From assembly GCF_001429025.1 (NCBI RefSeq), contig NZ_LMHT01000012.1:135377-183931 (forward strand): a stretch of 48,555 nucleotides of DNA, in the 5' to 3' direction. The position numbers and the translations under genes were made by a program. The notes under the pieces are model-generated. The model was not told the DNA's origin. It did no database searches and saw only the letters and a program-made list of their open reading frames with translations. Of the stretch, positions 16,459 to 24,215 are shown one piece after another. The first letter of the stretch is position 1. Each line of letters opens with the position of its first letter. The DNA is from Phenylobacterium sp. Root700 (lineage in GTDB: Bacteria > Pseudomonadota > Alphaproteobacteria > Caulobacterales > Caulobacteraceae).

Positions 16459-16629
16459 CTAATGCGGGCCGGCGAGATGGTGCAGGCCGCCAGGTTGCTG
16501 GCAGACGCGCGTGGCCGGGGCCCGCTGGTCGCGCACCGCGGCCTTGCGCGCGCGCTCACCGAACACCTCTTGCAGCCAGACGACCCAGCCGAAGGGAACG
16601 TCCTTATGCAGTCTATGCAACTCTTCCAT
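16459..16629 (-). CDS. small hypothetical protein, 56 residues
   Basis: A short protein beginning MEELHRLHKDVPFGWVVWLQ. I do not recognise it. It is supported by a strong ribosome site (GGAGAAGG, about 4-10 bases before ATG 16629) and by its place divergent from a LysR gene. The frame continues upstream, but the part before this ATG overlaps the LysR promoter region and is unlikely to be translated. Lysine, arginine and histidine content makes it basic. It may be the LysR target. Confidence 0.5.
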   Translation of the reverse strand: MEELHRLHKDVPFGWVVWLQEVFGERARKAAVRDQRAPATRVCQQPGGLHHLAGPH

Positions 16630-16712
16630 CGCCCTTCTCCTTCCAGATCCTTGTCCGTAAGGGCAATATCGGCCGAACGGCGATTGGTGACAAACGCGTC
16701 CTCCTGCTCTAT

Positions 16713-16731
16713 GCATTAGCTCAGCTTATGC
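16713..16731. promoter_or_regulatory. LysR-type T-N11-A palindrome over the lysR start
   Basis: GCATTAGCT-C-AGCTTATGC is a 19-bp palindrome with one mismatched pair. It contains T16716-N11-A16728, the classic LysR box. It overlaps the start codon of the LysR gene at 16728, so binding would directly block that gene, fitting negative self-control. Confidence 0.5.
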
Positions 16732-17654
16732 CAGACATCCTCGCCACCATCCCGCTCAGCGCCATCCGGGTCTTCGAGGCGGCCGCGCGCCTGAAGAGCT
16801 TCACCCGCGCCGCCGAGGAGCTGGGGATCACCCAGGCCGCGGTCAGTTGGCAGGTGAAGGCGCTGGAGCGGCGACTGGATCAGGCCTTGTTCCTCCGGCG
16901 CCCACGCGAAGTGGCCCTGACCGCCTCGGGCGAGCGGCTGTCGCGCGCGGCGACCGAGGCCATGAGCATCCTGCGCACCGCCCTGGCCGACCTCAGCGAG
17001 ACCGGAGAGGGCGTTCTGGCCATCACCTCGCTGACCACCTTCGCCAACCAGTGGCTGGCCCCCAGGATCGGCGCCTTCCAGCTTCAGCACCCGCAGATCG
17101 CGGTGCGCCTCGACACCTCCTCGCGGATCGTCGACCTGGCGCGCGAGAACATCGACGTCGCGCTGCGCAGCGGGTCGGGCGACTGGCCGGGCCTGGAGAG
17201 CCACTACCTGTTCCCCAACATCCACACCCCGGTCTGCACCCCGGCCATGCGCGAGCGCCTGGGGGGCCTGGCCCAGCCCGAGGCCCTGCTGAACGCGCCG
17301 CTGATCGGCGTGCCGGAGGAGTGGGAGGTCTGGTTCGCCGCCGCCGGCGTCGGATCGCAACGCCAGGGCGCCGCCACGCCGCGCCTGACCGGCGACAGCC
17401 AGACCCTGGAGGTCGCCTCGGCCATCGGCGGCCAGGGGGTCGCCCTGGCCTGCCCGTTCTTCTTCGCCGCCGACATCGCCGCCGGGCGCCTCGTCGCGCC
17501 CTTCGAGATCTACGCCCACTACGACGACGGCTATTGGCTGGCCTACCCGGCCGACCGCGCCCGCGCGCCGAAGATCAAGGCCTTCCGCGACTGGCTGCTG
17601 GCCTGCGTCGCCGACGATCCGGCGATCGCGCCCTATTCGCGCCGCGGGTCCTGA
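16728..17654 (+). CDS. LysR-family regulator, GcvA-like
   Basis: A 308-residue LysR regulator of the GcvA/AmpR-like branch. This is shown by IPLSAIRVFEAAARLKSFTRAAEELGITQAAVSWQVKALE (in pieces, residues 8-48), followed by a substrate-binding domain with LAITSLTTFANQWLAPRIGAFQ. The ATG at 16728 fits the family N-terminus, although the frame is open for 310 bases upstream; the ribosome site is weak, so the mRNA may be leaderless. The divergent small gene at 16459-16629 is the nearest candidate target. No glycine-cleavage or beta-lactamase gene is adjacent. Confidence 0.88.
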   Translation: MPDILATIPLSAIRVFEAAARLKSFTRAAEELGITQAAVSWQVKALERRLDQALFLRRPREVALTASGERLSRAATEAMSILRTALADLSETGEGVLAITSLTTFANQWLAPRIGAFQLQHPQIAVRLDTSSRIVDLARENIDVALRSGSGDWPGLESHYLFPNIHTPVCTPAMRERLGGLAQPEALLNAPLIGVPEEWEVWFAAAGVGSQRQGAATPRLTGDSQTLEVASAIGGQGVALACPFFFAADIAAGRLVAPFEIYAHYDDGYWLAYPADRARAPKIKAFRDWLLACVADDPAIAPYSRRGS

Positions 17655-17667
17655 ACGCGGCCAGACC

Positions 17668-18084
17668 TTATGAGGCCACGCAGGTCGAAAGGTTTACCGG
17701 ACCGATGGCCAGGCGCTTCCATTCGCCGCCAACCTTCTGGAACTCGACCGCGCTCGAGGCCGAGCGATATTCGGAGCGCTTGGGATCCCAGCCCTCCCAG
17801 CCCATGGCCACCGCCACCTTGGCCGAGACGCCCCTCTCCGCATCCTGCGGCGTGACCTTCCGCTCGCCCTTGCAGGCCACTTCGAACGCCCGGCATTGCT
17901 GGCCTTCCGGCCGGCCCTTGCACTGCTCGTCGCCTGCCTTGATGTCGGCGTGCCAGGTCTTGATGGCGCCGTCGAGCCCGGCGTACGGATCGCCCCCTTG
18001 CGCCCCACTCGCGCTCTTCTGGCCAGGCTGACAGGCCGCCAGACCCAAAGTCGCGATCAGAATCGCCATGGGAAATTTGGTCAC
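17668..18084 (-). CDS. predicted lipoprotein of unknown function
   Basis: A 138-residue lipoprotein. The signal ends in the lipobox LAAC with the lipidated cysteine at residue 18, followed by QPGQKSASG. Further cysteines (in DEQCKGR, QQCRAFEVACKGE and STCVAS) could form disulfides in the periplasm. GTG at 18084 is chosen as the start because GGAG lies 7 bases upstream; the ATG five codons later has none. The stop is 13 bases from the convergent LysR stop. I do not recognise the domain. Confidence 0.75.
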   Translation of the reverse strand: MTKFPMAILIATLGLAACQPGQKSASGAQGGDPYAGLDGAIKTWHADIKAGDEQCKGRPEGQQCRAFEVACKGERKVTPQDAERGVSAKVAVAMGWEGWDPKRSEYRSASSAVEFQKVGGEWKRLAIGPVNLSTCVAS

Positions 18085-18519
18085 GAAGCGCTCCACGCTG
18101 GACCGCCCCGACTTGGGCGGCGTTAAGAGCGGAACGCTTATGGCGCCAATCAAGGCGCACTGATGACAGCGAAAACCGCTCCGACGGGCGCGCGCCGCAT
18201 TCTGAAGCTCTGCCCAAAACACGCGCAGATAGAGATTCCGAGATCTGCGAACCACGCCGCGCCCGCGCTTTCGCCCATCGGGCGAGCCCGCCCCCTAAGT
18301 CACGGACGGCATTAGAATAAATTTGCAGGAACCTACACGGCGATTGTTCAGATTGCTGATGACTTACAGTTCAGCGTTCATGTTCATGAACAAGGCAGTC
18401 ATGATAAACTTTCGCGACATGGTTATTTTTGAGTGGAGATTCATGGCGTCTGCTCTAGGACAACCGGTGGGGGCGGTTTCTTGGTGAACGCTCGGTAACG
18501 GGCCAACTTGGGATTTGTC
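18085..18519. other. divergent promoter region, 435 bp
   Basis: No gene is seen. The left half is GC-rich and would hold the lipoprotein promoter. The right half (about 18300-18450) is AT-rich and holds a palindrome and the promoter of the PEP-CTERM gene at 18520. Confidence 0.5.
18381..18392. promoter_or_regulatory. palindrome upstream of PEP-CTERM gene
   Basis: TGTTCATGAACA is a perfect 12-bp palindrome in the AT-rich part of the gap. A further GTTCA copy occurs at 18369-18373 and GTTCAT at 18376-18381. It lies about 130 bases before the PEP-CTERM start and could be an activator or repressor site. Confidence 0.4.
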
Positions 18520-19107
18520 ATGAAACTTCTAGCAGCGACGATTTTCGTGGTCGGACTTGCGTCGGCCTCCGCGGCGGAAGCCGCGGTCTATGTTGTGGGC
18601 GCTCAAGCCAACTCGTCGTCAGGCGGCGTAGGGGCTTCCACGATCAGCCTGACCGGTGGTCAGAACTTCACCGTCAATGTCGCGCCCAGCGATCTCTGGA
18701 GCGCTGGCGCCCTGCCCCGTTGGTCGAACGCCAACGGCCTGATCGGCGACCTGTTCGCCACCGGCTCCGACAACTCCGGCGAAGCCGCCGGAACCCTGAT
18801 CGGCCAAGACTTCGGAACCTGGACGCAGAACGGCCTGACCGCCGCCTTCGGCACGCTGGTCGGTGAAATCGGCGGCGTCTTCAAGGTTCTGGGAACCAGC
18901 TACACGGGCACGGCCTGGGGCGCTGGAACCCTGAACCTCTACTACTGGGACTCCAACAGCGCCGACAACGCCGGCGCCATCGACGCCTTCGTCACCGCCT
19001 CGTCGGCCGTGCCGGAGCCAGCCACCTGGGCGCTGATGATCGGCGGCTTCGGGCTCGCCGGACAGGCGCTTCGCAGCCGCAAGCGCATCCTCTCCATCAC
19101 GGCCTGA
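18520..19107 (+). CDS. PEPxxWA-CTERM exported protein
   Basis: A 195-residue exported protein with a signal peptide (MKLLAATIFVVGLASASAAEA) and a C-terminal sorting signal VPEPATWALMIGGFGLAG followed by a basic tail RSRKR. That tripartite tail is recognised by exosortases, which process and anchor such proteins in the envelope or pass them to the exopolysaccharide layer. The body is rich in Ser, Thr, Gly and Asn with no recognisable enzyme motif. ATG at 18520 is chosen over an upstream TTG. No exosortase gene is in the window. A good terminator follows. Confidence 0.88.
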   Translation: MKLLAATIFVVGLASASAAEAAVYVVGAQANSSSGGVGASTISLTGGQNFTVNVAPSDLWSAGALPRWSNANGLIGDLFATGSDNSGEAAGTLIGQDFGTWTQNGLTAAFGTLVGEIGGVFKVLGTSYTGTAWGAGTLNLYYWDSNSADNAGAIDAFVTASSAVPEPATWALMIGGFGLAGQALRSRKRILSITA

Positions 19108-19131
19108 CCCTCTCGTCAGGGCATACGAAGA

Positions 19132-19160
19132 GGGCGGGGACAGAAGTCCTCGCCCTTTTT
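19132..19160 (+). terminator. intrinsic terminator of PEP-CTERM gene
   Basis: GGGCGGGGAC (19132-19141) pairs with GTCCTCGCCC (19146-19155), one G-T pair included, followed by five T. It lies 25 bases after the stop codon. Confidence 0.88.
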
Positions 19161-19272
19161 CGCGCCTGACGACCAGGCCTCAGGTCCATTCAGCCTGCAT
19201 TCAGCATAATTTTGAAAGACTGCACCCTGAACCCGGCCATCCTCTTCTGGACCAAGCCGGAAGGAGGTCAGT

Positions 19273-19731
19273 ATGAGAAAGATACTTACAACCGCACTCG
19301 TCGCCCTGACTGTCGCCGGCGGCGTCGCTTCGGCCGCCACCACCGCGCAGGCCGAGCCCTATCGCTACTATGATCGTCATCGGGGCAAGAAGGACAACAC
19401 CGGCGCGGCCATCGCCGCCGGGATCGTCGGCCTGGCGCTGGGCGCGGCCATCGCCAGCTCCAGCAGCAACAACCGTCGCTCGTCGTCCTACTATGGCGGC
19501 GGCTACGCCTATCAGCCGGACTACAACAGCGGCTATTACGGCGACAGCTATTACAACAACGGCTACGCCAACGGCGGCTACTACGGCGACGGCTACTATG
19601 GCGGCCGCCAGCCTTATGGATATGCCCCCAACCGCTACGCCTACGGCTCGCGTGTCTGCACCAGTCGTGAGCGGGTCTATGACCGCTACAGCGGTCGTCC
19701 GATCACCATCACCCGCCAGTACGCCTGCTGA
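19273..19731 (+). CDS. Gly/Tyr-rich exported protein
   Basis: A 152-residue exported protein with a signal peptide (cut near AQAEP), then a glycine-zipper-like hydrophobic stretch AAIAAGIVGLALGAAIASS, then a long Tyr/Gly/Asn-rich region (GYYGDSYYNNGYANGGYYG). It ends in a basic part with two cysteines (SRVCTSRE, RQYAC). Similar proteins are frequent in alphaproteobacterial envelopes but have no assigned role. The ATG has the strong site GGAGGT 5 bases upstream, so expression is likely high. Single gene with its own promoter. Confidence 0.8.
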   Translation: MRKILTTALVALTVAGGVASAATTAQAEPYRYYDRHRGKKDNTGAAIAAGIVGLALGAAIASSSSNNRRSSSYYGGGYAYQPDYNSGYYGDSYYNNGYANGGYYGDGYYGGRQPYGYAPNRYAYGSRVCTSRERVYDRYSGRPITITRQYAC

Positions 19732-19741
19732 CGGATCAATG

Positions 19742-19765
19742 CGGCCCCGCTTCGACGCGGGGCCG
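19742..19765. terminator. hairpin between convergent genes
   Basis: CGGCCCCGC (19742-19750) and GCGGGGCCG (19757-19765) form a perfect 9-bp stem with a six-base loop. There is no T-run on either side, so its action as a terminator is less sure. It would serve both converging transcripts. Confidence 0.55.
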
Positions 19766-19770
19766 TGACG

Positions 19771-20238
19771 TCATCGCGCGCCGCTCGTCAGGGCGTCGCG
19801 CACGACCGTCTGATAGTCGAACACCGACATCTTCTGGCCCGACACCCGGGTCGGCTTGCCAGCGCAAACCTTGCCCAGCAGCTCGAACCGTTCATCGCCT
19901 GGATTGACCGTCTGCCATTCCCCCGGCGCCTCCACGGCGCGCAGGGTGACCCCCTCGGGCGAGACGAAGCGCCGCGACACGTCGCGGGTCTGTCCCATGT
20001 CGCAGGCGAACTCGCGATAGGTCGCCACCATGCTGGCCCCGTCCATCGGACTGCGGACGATAAGATAGACCCACGCCTGGGCCGACACCCCGTTCCGGGT
20101 GAGGCTGCCCACGTCATAGACCAGCGCGCTCTCGCCCTTGCGGAAGCTGACCGCGTCGAACGGCGCGGCCTGGGCTCCGCCGCCCAGCAACGCCAAACCC
20201 AGTGCGGCGAGGGCCGCATGTCGAAGCCTGAAATTCAC
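19771..20238 (-). CDS. exported protein resembling surface-adhesin E domain
   Basis: A 155-residue exported protein with signal peptide (VNFRLRHAALAALGLALLGG..AQA). The spacing of YREFACDMGQ, WQTVNPGDERFELLGKVC and the start SALVYDVGSLTRNG resembles the surface-adhesin E (SAE) domain, with one conserved cysteine pair. This is a fold-level guess. GTG at 20238 is the likely start with AGGA about 8 bases upstream; a longer frame upstream lacks a site. The function is unknown. Confidence 0.65.
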   Translation of the reverse strand: MNFRLRHAALAALGLALLGGGAQAAPFDAVSFRKGESALVYDVGSLTRNGVSAQAWVYLIVRSPMDGASMVATYREFACDMGQTRDVSRRFVSPEGVTLRAVEAPGEWQTVNPGDERFELLGKVCAGKPTRVSGQKMSVFDYQTVVRDALTSGAR

Positions 20239-20354
20239 GCTGCTGTCCTCCGAGCAGATCGAGCGCGGGTCCCAGCGCACGGCCTGACCGTGCGTAGCTG
20301 GGACAGTTAACGCCCTAACCCGCCTCAAGGTTCAGGATCGGCGCCAGCCGCGAC

Positions 20355-21029
20355 TCACGCCGCCAGACCGACAAGCAGCGCGCCCAGGAAGATGACGGCC
20401 ACCGCCTTGCCCAGCGCGACCAGTACGGTGACCGTCGCTCGCAGCCACGTCAGCCCATAGCTCAACCGGAACCATCTGATCTGAATGACGGCGTACCAGA
20501 GCGTCGCGGGTAGGAAGATGGCGAACCCAACCCCCCGCATCTCGCCCGACGGCTCCTGAGCCAGGATGCCCGCCGCGCTGATGAACACCGTGAACAAGGA
20601 GGCCAGATAGCACTGGCCAAAGAAGGGCGCGCGAAGCGTGGTCCGGTTGAGGGGCTGGCCGCTGCGCCTCACCTCTTCGGCGGCGAACATCAGCGGGAAC
20701 AGCGCATAGACCACTGAACGCAGAATCAAGAGGTTCTGCTGCGACCCTGTCACGATCGACAGCGGCCCGGACACGTCCTGCACCCCTTTGATATGCGCCG
20801 CTAGCTCCACCATGTGGGCGATGACCAGGGTCAACATCAGGCAGAGCGGCGGGCTCACCCGATCGGCGTACTGTTCCTCGACCGGGTCCTGTTGTTCGGC
20901 GAGCGAATACTGCAGCGACTGGATCGGATGCAGCGCGACCAGCCATAGGGTGCGCGGATAGAACAGAATCCAGGTCAGGACTTCGTAGAGAAACTCTTCG
21001 AGGGACCGGATGAATTTTATGAAGTCCAT
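20355..21029 (-). CDS. multi-spanning membrane protein of unknown function
   Basis: A 224-residue integral membrane protein with about five hydrophobic segments (LCLMLTLVIAHMVELAA, LILRSVVYALFPLMFAA, YLASLFTVFISAAGILA, GFAIFLPATLWYAVIQI and VTVLVALGKAVAVIFLGALLVGLAA in pieces). The layout recalls Yip1-type or permease-like small membrane proteins but no motif settles it. The start is ATG at 21029 with GAGAT upstream. It lies upstream of, and in the same direction as, the SAE-like gene, 116 bases away. Confidence 0.65.
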   Translation of the reverse strand: MDFIKFIRSLEEFLYEVLTWILFYPRTLWLVALHPIQSLQYSLAEQQDPVEEQYADRVSPPLCLMLTLVIAHMVELAAHIKGVQDVSGPLSIVTGSQQNLLILRSVVYALFPLMFAAEEVRRSGQPLNRTTLRAPFFGQCYLASLFTVFISAAGILAQEPSGEMRGVGFAIFLPATLWYAVIQIRWFRLSYGLTWLRATVTVLVALGKAVAVIFLGALLVGLAA

Positions 21030-21202
21030 GCACCGATCTCAGCTTCGCGATTCACGCCGGAACTTGATCTCAAGCATAGGGGTGTCAGGCGCGCCCCCGC
21101 CAGCCCCCGCTCAAATCTTCGCCACGCCAGTCTGTCGCTACGGTCAAGCTACGCCCACAAACCGCCCCTTTCGGACTTGATGGAGAGTCCGTCGGGGAGC
21201 TG

Positions 21203-21220
21203 ACGGTTCAGGTGAACCGT
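21203..21220. promoter_or_regulatory. palindrome in leader of ompA-like gene
   Basis: ACGGTTCA-GG-TGAACCGT is a perfect inverted repeat ending 3 bases before the ribosome site GGAGG. In RNA it would form a compact hairpin just ahead of the site; in DNA it could be an operator. Confidence 0.45.
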
Positions 21221-21235
21221 GACGGAGGAAATTTT

Positions 21236-21805
21236 ATGAACGCACATAGGTCCAAGCTTGTGATCGCGGGGGTCCTGCTGTTGAGCGCGGCCAGCCTGGG
21301 CGGCTGCGCCACCAAGGACTTCGTCAACGAGCAGTTCGGAGCTGTGTCGGCCCGCATCAGCGGCCACGAGACGAAACTGCAAGGGGTCGACCAAACCGCC
21401 CGCGAGGCGATGCAACGGGCGACCGACGCCGGCAAGCTGGCCGAGGGCAAGTTCGTCTATTCGGCCATGCTGTCCGACGACAGCATCAAGTTCCCGGCCG
21501 GCAAGGCCACCCTGTCGCCTGAGGCGCAGGCCAGGCTCGACGCCTTTGTCGGCAAGCTGACCACCGACAACCGCAACGTCTATATCGAGGTCCAGGGCCA
21601 CACCGACGCCACCGAGGGCAAGGCCGGCGCCTATCGACTGGGCGAGGCGCGGGCCGAGGCCGTGCGTCGCTATCTGAGCAAGCACGGCGTGGCGCTGAAC
21701 CGGATCTCGACCATCTCCTACGGCGCCGACGCGCCGGCGGCGACCAATGGCGACAAGGCCAGCCGCGCCGCCAACCGCCGGGTCGTGCTGATCGTCCTGG
21801 CCTAG
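21236..21805 (+). CDS. OmpA-family (Pal-like) lipoprotein
   Basis: A 189-residue outer-membrane lipoprotein that would hold the outer membrane to peptidoglycan. The signal peptide ends with lipobox LGGC (C24). Residues about 25-75 are helical (FVNEQFGAVSARISGHETKLQ, possibly a coiled coil). The OmpA C-terminal domain runs from about 78 to 188 with the peptidoglycan-binding core YIEVQGHTDATEGKAGAYRLGEARAEAVRRYL (in pieces) and the ending ANRRVVLIV. ATG at 21236 has GGAGG 7 bases upstream. It is followed 25 bases later by a TonB-like gene in the same direction, so the two envelope proteins are probably made together. Confidence 0.92.
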   Translation: MNAHRSKLVIAGVLLLSAASLGGCATKDFVNEQFGAVSARISGHETKLQGVDQTAREAMQRATDAGKLAEGKFVYSAMLSDDSIKFPAGKATLSPEAQARLDAFVGKLTTDNRNVYIEVQGHTDATEGKAGAYRLGEARAEAVRRYLSKHGVALNRISTISYGADAPAATNGDKASRAANRRVVLIVLA

Positions 21806-21830
21806 AGTCGCATAAAGAGTTCACAGCGTA

Positions 21831-22694
21831 ATGGCCGCCGAAACCGGCTTCGATTTCGGCCCCGCGCCGCATGGCCCTCCGGGTCTTGCGGCGCGGGTCC
21901 GCCATTGGCTGGCGCAGCGGCGCCGGCCGATCACGGCGGCCTTCAGCCTGGCCGCCCACGGGCTGATCGTGCTGGCCCTGTTCAACGTCCAGGCCGAGCC
22001 GCCACCGCCGCTCCCGCCTGAACCGATGATCGTCCAGATGGTCGCGCCGAGGCTGGTCGAACCACCCAAGCCGCCGACGCCTGAGCCGACCCCGGACCCG
22101 GAGCCCGCTCCGAGTCCCGCCCCGGCCGCAGCCGCGCCGGCCCCGCCCACACCGACCCCGCCCAAACCCGTCCCGCCCAAGCCGCGCAAGACCGCCTTCC
22201 GGCCGACGCCCACCCCGGTGACCGTCAAACCGCTGCCGGCCGGCGAGGCCCCGGCGGCGGACGCAGGCGTCGAGGTCAGCGCCGCCCAACTGGCCGGCGC
22301 GGCGACGGCGGGCTCAGGCCCGGCCGGCGGTAATGGGACCGGCCGTGGCGGCTCCTGCGACATGCTGCGCTGGCTGCAAAGCCAACTGCGCAAGGACGCC
22401 CGCGTCCAGGCCGCCGTCGCCCAGGCGCACAACGGCAAGCCCCTGATGGTCTGGAACGGCGATTGGATCAGGCACTCGGGCCAGGAGGGCGGCGGCCTGG
22501 CCGCGGTCCGCGAGGCGATGATGTGGGAGATCGCCTTCGCTCCCGAAGCCTGCCGCGCCCAGCCGGTGCGCGGCCTGATCGTGATTTCGCTGAACGACGG
22601 CCCCGGATCTCCACGCCTCGTCGCCGGCGACGGCGGTCAATGGCGATGGTCGGACATGCTGTTCGCCGAAGGCCGTGGGCCCTCCAAGCGCTGA
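21831..22694 (+). CDS. TonB-like protein with unusual C-terminal domain
   Basis: A 287-residue inner-membrane protein. It has a cytoplasmic basic stretch, one membrane helix (about 34-52, with the SLAAHGLIVLALF pattern and histidine typical of TonB), and a long Pro/Glu/Lys-rich periplasmic spacer (57-137). The C-terminal domain (about 170-280) does not show the TonB YP...A/G-V/I-x-G-x-V pattern. It has its own features: C176 and C241, QSQLRKDARVQAAVAQAHNG and NGDWIRHSGQEGG. So it probably spans the periplasm but the receptor it touches is open. Its stop abuts the stop of the convergent gene with no base between. Confidence 0.75.
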   Translation: MAAETGFDFGPAPHGPPGLAARVRHWLAQRRRPITAAFSLAAHGLIVLALFNVQAEPPPPLPPEPMIVQMVAPRLVEPPKPPTPEPTPDPEPAPSPAPAAAAPAPPTPTPPKPVPPKPRKTAFRPTPTPVTVKPLPAGEAPAADAGVEVSAAQLAGAATAGSGPAGGNGTGRGGSCDMLRWLQSQLRKDARVQAAVAQAHNGKPLMVWNGDWIRHSGQEGGGLAAVREAMMWEIAFAPEACRAQPVRGLIVISLNDGPGSPRLVAGDGGQWRWSDMLFAEGRGPSKR

Positions 22695-23420
22695 CTAGGG
22701 CGCGGTCGGCGGCGGCAGGCTGAACAGATTGCGGTCGGCAGGCCGGAAATCGATGCTCTCCAGCTGACGCTCCTTGGGGCGGATGAGATCACCGCCGTAG
22801 GTCTTCGAGCGGAACGGGATCAGCACCGGTCCGACCCGGCGATAGTCCGACAGCTCCACCGTCATCGGCCGGGCGGCGACCTCGACCATCAGGCCCAGCA
22901 GCCCGGTGCCCCGGTCAAACCACAGCTCCCAGGGCTTGCCGCTCGCAGGCTGGACCCGCAACACCTCGAAGGACCGCCCCTGGCTGGTCCGCACCCCCAG
23001 GTGCACGCTGCGCAGATCAAAGCGGCTCGGATAGAAATAGGCGTAGGCGCCGAAGAAGGCGTCGGCGCGGATCTGGGCCAGCACCTTCGGCTCGATCGAT
23101 CCCGTGGCGATCCCGCTGGTCAGGATCCGCCACTCGGCGGCGCCGTTATAGCCCTGCACATGCTTGCCGGCGGGCGTGTGGGTCTCGGTGCGAACCCCGT
23201 AGCGAAGCGGGTCGAGCCATCGCTCATAGCGCACCCCGTCATCCTGGCCGACCTCGTGCAGGCCGCGCAGCACGTTCCACCCGGCGCCGCCCGACGCGGC
23301 GCGCGCGCGGTTGAGCACACGCTGGGCGTCGGGGGAGTTCTGGGCCAGAGCGGGGCCGCCCGCGAGCAGCACAACGGCGATCAGGGCCGCCAACAAGCTT
23401 CGCACGGACGATATCCACAT
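22695..23420 (-). CDS. exported protein, LolA-like or outer-membrane-associated
   Basis: A 241-residue exported protein with a signal peptide cut after ALAQ (about residue 27). A beta-rich body follows, with many aromatic residues (YERWLDPLRYGVRTETHTPAGKHVQGYNGAAEWR in pieces) and the strand TVELSDYRRVGPVLIPFRSKTY. The alternation and the VGPVLIPF segment recall the LolA/LppX-like half-barrel fold, but I cannot confirm that. The start is ATG at 23420. It is divergent from the CAP gene across about 160 bases. Confidence 0.6.
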   Translation of the reverse strand: MWISSVRSLLAALIAVVLLAGGPALAQNSPDAQRVLNRARAASGGAGWNVLRGLHEVGQDDGVRYERWLDPLRYGVRTETHTPAGKHVQGYNGAAEWRILTSGIATGSIEPKVLAQIRADAFFGAYAYFYPSRFDLRSVHLGVRTSQGRSFEVLRVQPASGKPWELWFDRGTGLLGLMVEVAARPMTVELSDYRRVGPVLIPFRSKTYGGDLIRPKERQLESIDFRPADRNLFSLPPPTAP

Positions 23421-23581
23421 GAGGTCGGAACCAAGCCTCGAAGGTTGCTCAAATTAGGGCCGGCGAACCCGTCGCCGCATAACACGCCCCTGCCCGCCCG
23501 CTGACGTTTTTGCCGCAGGGCGCATCCCCCCGACTCACGGCCAAAGCTGTCCTTGGGGGACTTACATCGACGGATGCCAGC

Positions 23582-24154
23582 ATGCGTATGGCCACGACGC
23601 CCGTTTGGGCGCTCATCGGACTGCTCCCCCTTCTCCTGGCGCCGCACAGCGCGTCCGCCGGCCCGCTGGAGGACGACGTGCTGGCCGAGCTCAACTTCGC
23701 CCGCGCCCATCCGGCGCAATACGCCCGCGAGCTTCGGCGCAGCGACCTGCGCCACAACGATCCGGACGCTCTCGACGAGGCCGTCGATTTCCTCATGAAC
23801 CAGCCGCCGTTGCCGCCCCTGCGCGCCCACCCCGGCCTGACCGCGGCGGCAGACGCCCATGCCCGCACCCAGGCGCAGCGAGGCGGCGAGGGGCACGGCC
23901 GGGAGGCCCTCGGTCAGCGGCTGCAACGCCATGGCGTCTGGGCGGGCCTCAGCGCCGAAGCCATCTCCTACGGCTATGACGATCCGCGCGACGTCGTCGC
24001 CCAGCTAGTGATCGACAGCGGGGTGCCCGGCCGGGGCCACCGCAAGGACATCTTCCGCCGCAGCTACCAGGCCGCGGGCGTCGCCTGTAACGGCCACAGG
24101 ACCTATGGCGCGATGTGCGTCATCGACTACGCCGGGGCGTTTGTGGAACGATAG
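23582..24154 (+). CDS. exported CAP-domain (SCP/PR1-like) protein
   Basis: A 190-residue exported protein with a signal peptide ending near SASAG (residue 27) and a CAP domain. Seen are the first helix VLAELNFARAHPAQYARELR, PLRAHPGLTAAADAHARTQAQRGGEGHG, the AEAISYG strand and the C-terminal YQAAGVACNGHRTYGAMCVIDYAG. Bacterial CAP proteins are secreted or periplasmic and mostly of unknown job. Two cysteines near the end may pair. ATG at 23582 precedes the signal peptide; the frame is open 72 bases further up but without a better site. Confidence 0.85.
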   Translation: MRMATTPVWALIGLLPLLLAPHSASAGPLEDDVLAELNFARAHPAQYARELRRSDLRHNDPDALDEAVDFLMNQPPLPPLRAHPGLTAAADAHARTQAQRGGEGHGREALGQRLQRHGVWAGLSAEAISYGYDDPRDVVAQLVIDSGVPGRGHRKDIFRRSYQAAGVACNGHRTYGAMCVIDYAGAFVER

Positions 24155-24186
24155 GCGGCGCGCCGCTTCGCGGCCCCCTCACCTAG

Positions 24187-24204
24187 CCTCTCCCAAGGGA
24201 GAGG
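24187..24204. repeat. small GC-rich palindrome between convergent genes
   Basis: CCTCTCCC-AA-GGGAGAGG is a perfect palindrome within a CCCCTCACC...GGAAC context. It lies between the CAP gene and the isochorismatase-like gene. It looks like a short member of the intergenic repeats of this genome and may act as a two-way terminator without T-runs. Confidence 0.45.
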
Positions 24205-24215
24205 AACTTGCGGCG

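Noticed and set aside
16416..16727. N-terminal extension of the GcvA-like LysR protein
   Set aside because: LysR similarity begins at IPLSAIRVFEAA, just after ATG 16728. The extension overlaps the small divergent gene and its promoter.
16713..16731. TTAGCTCAGC, like the D-arm of a tRNA
   Set aside because: No acceptor stem, anticodon arm or T-loop (GGTTCGAATCC type) follows. The symmetry is better explained as a LysR site.
18364..18392. Alphaproteobacterial LexA box (GTTC-N7-GTTC)
   Set aside because: Several GTTC words occur, but none with a 7-base spacing; the perfect palindrome TGTTCATGAACA is a different pattern.
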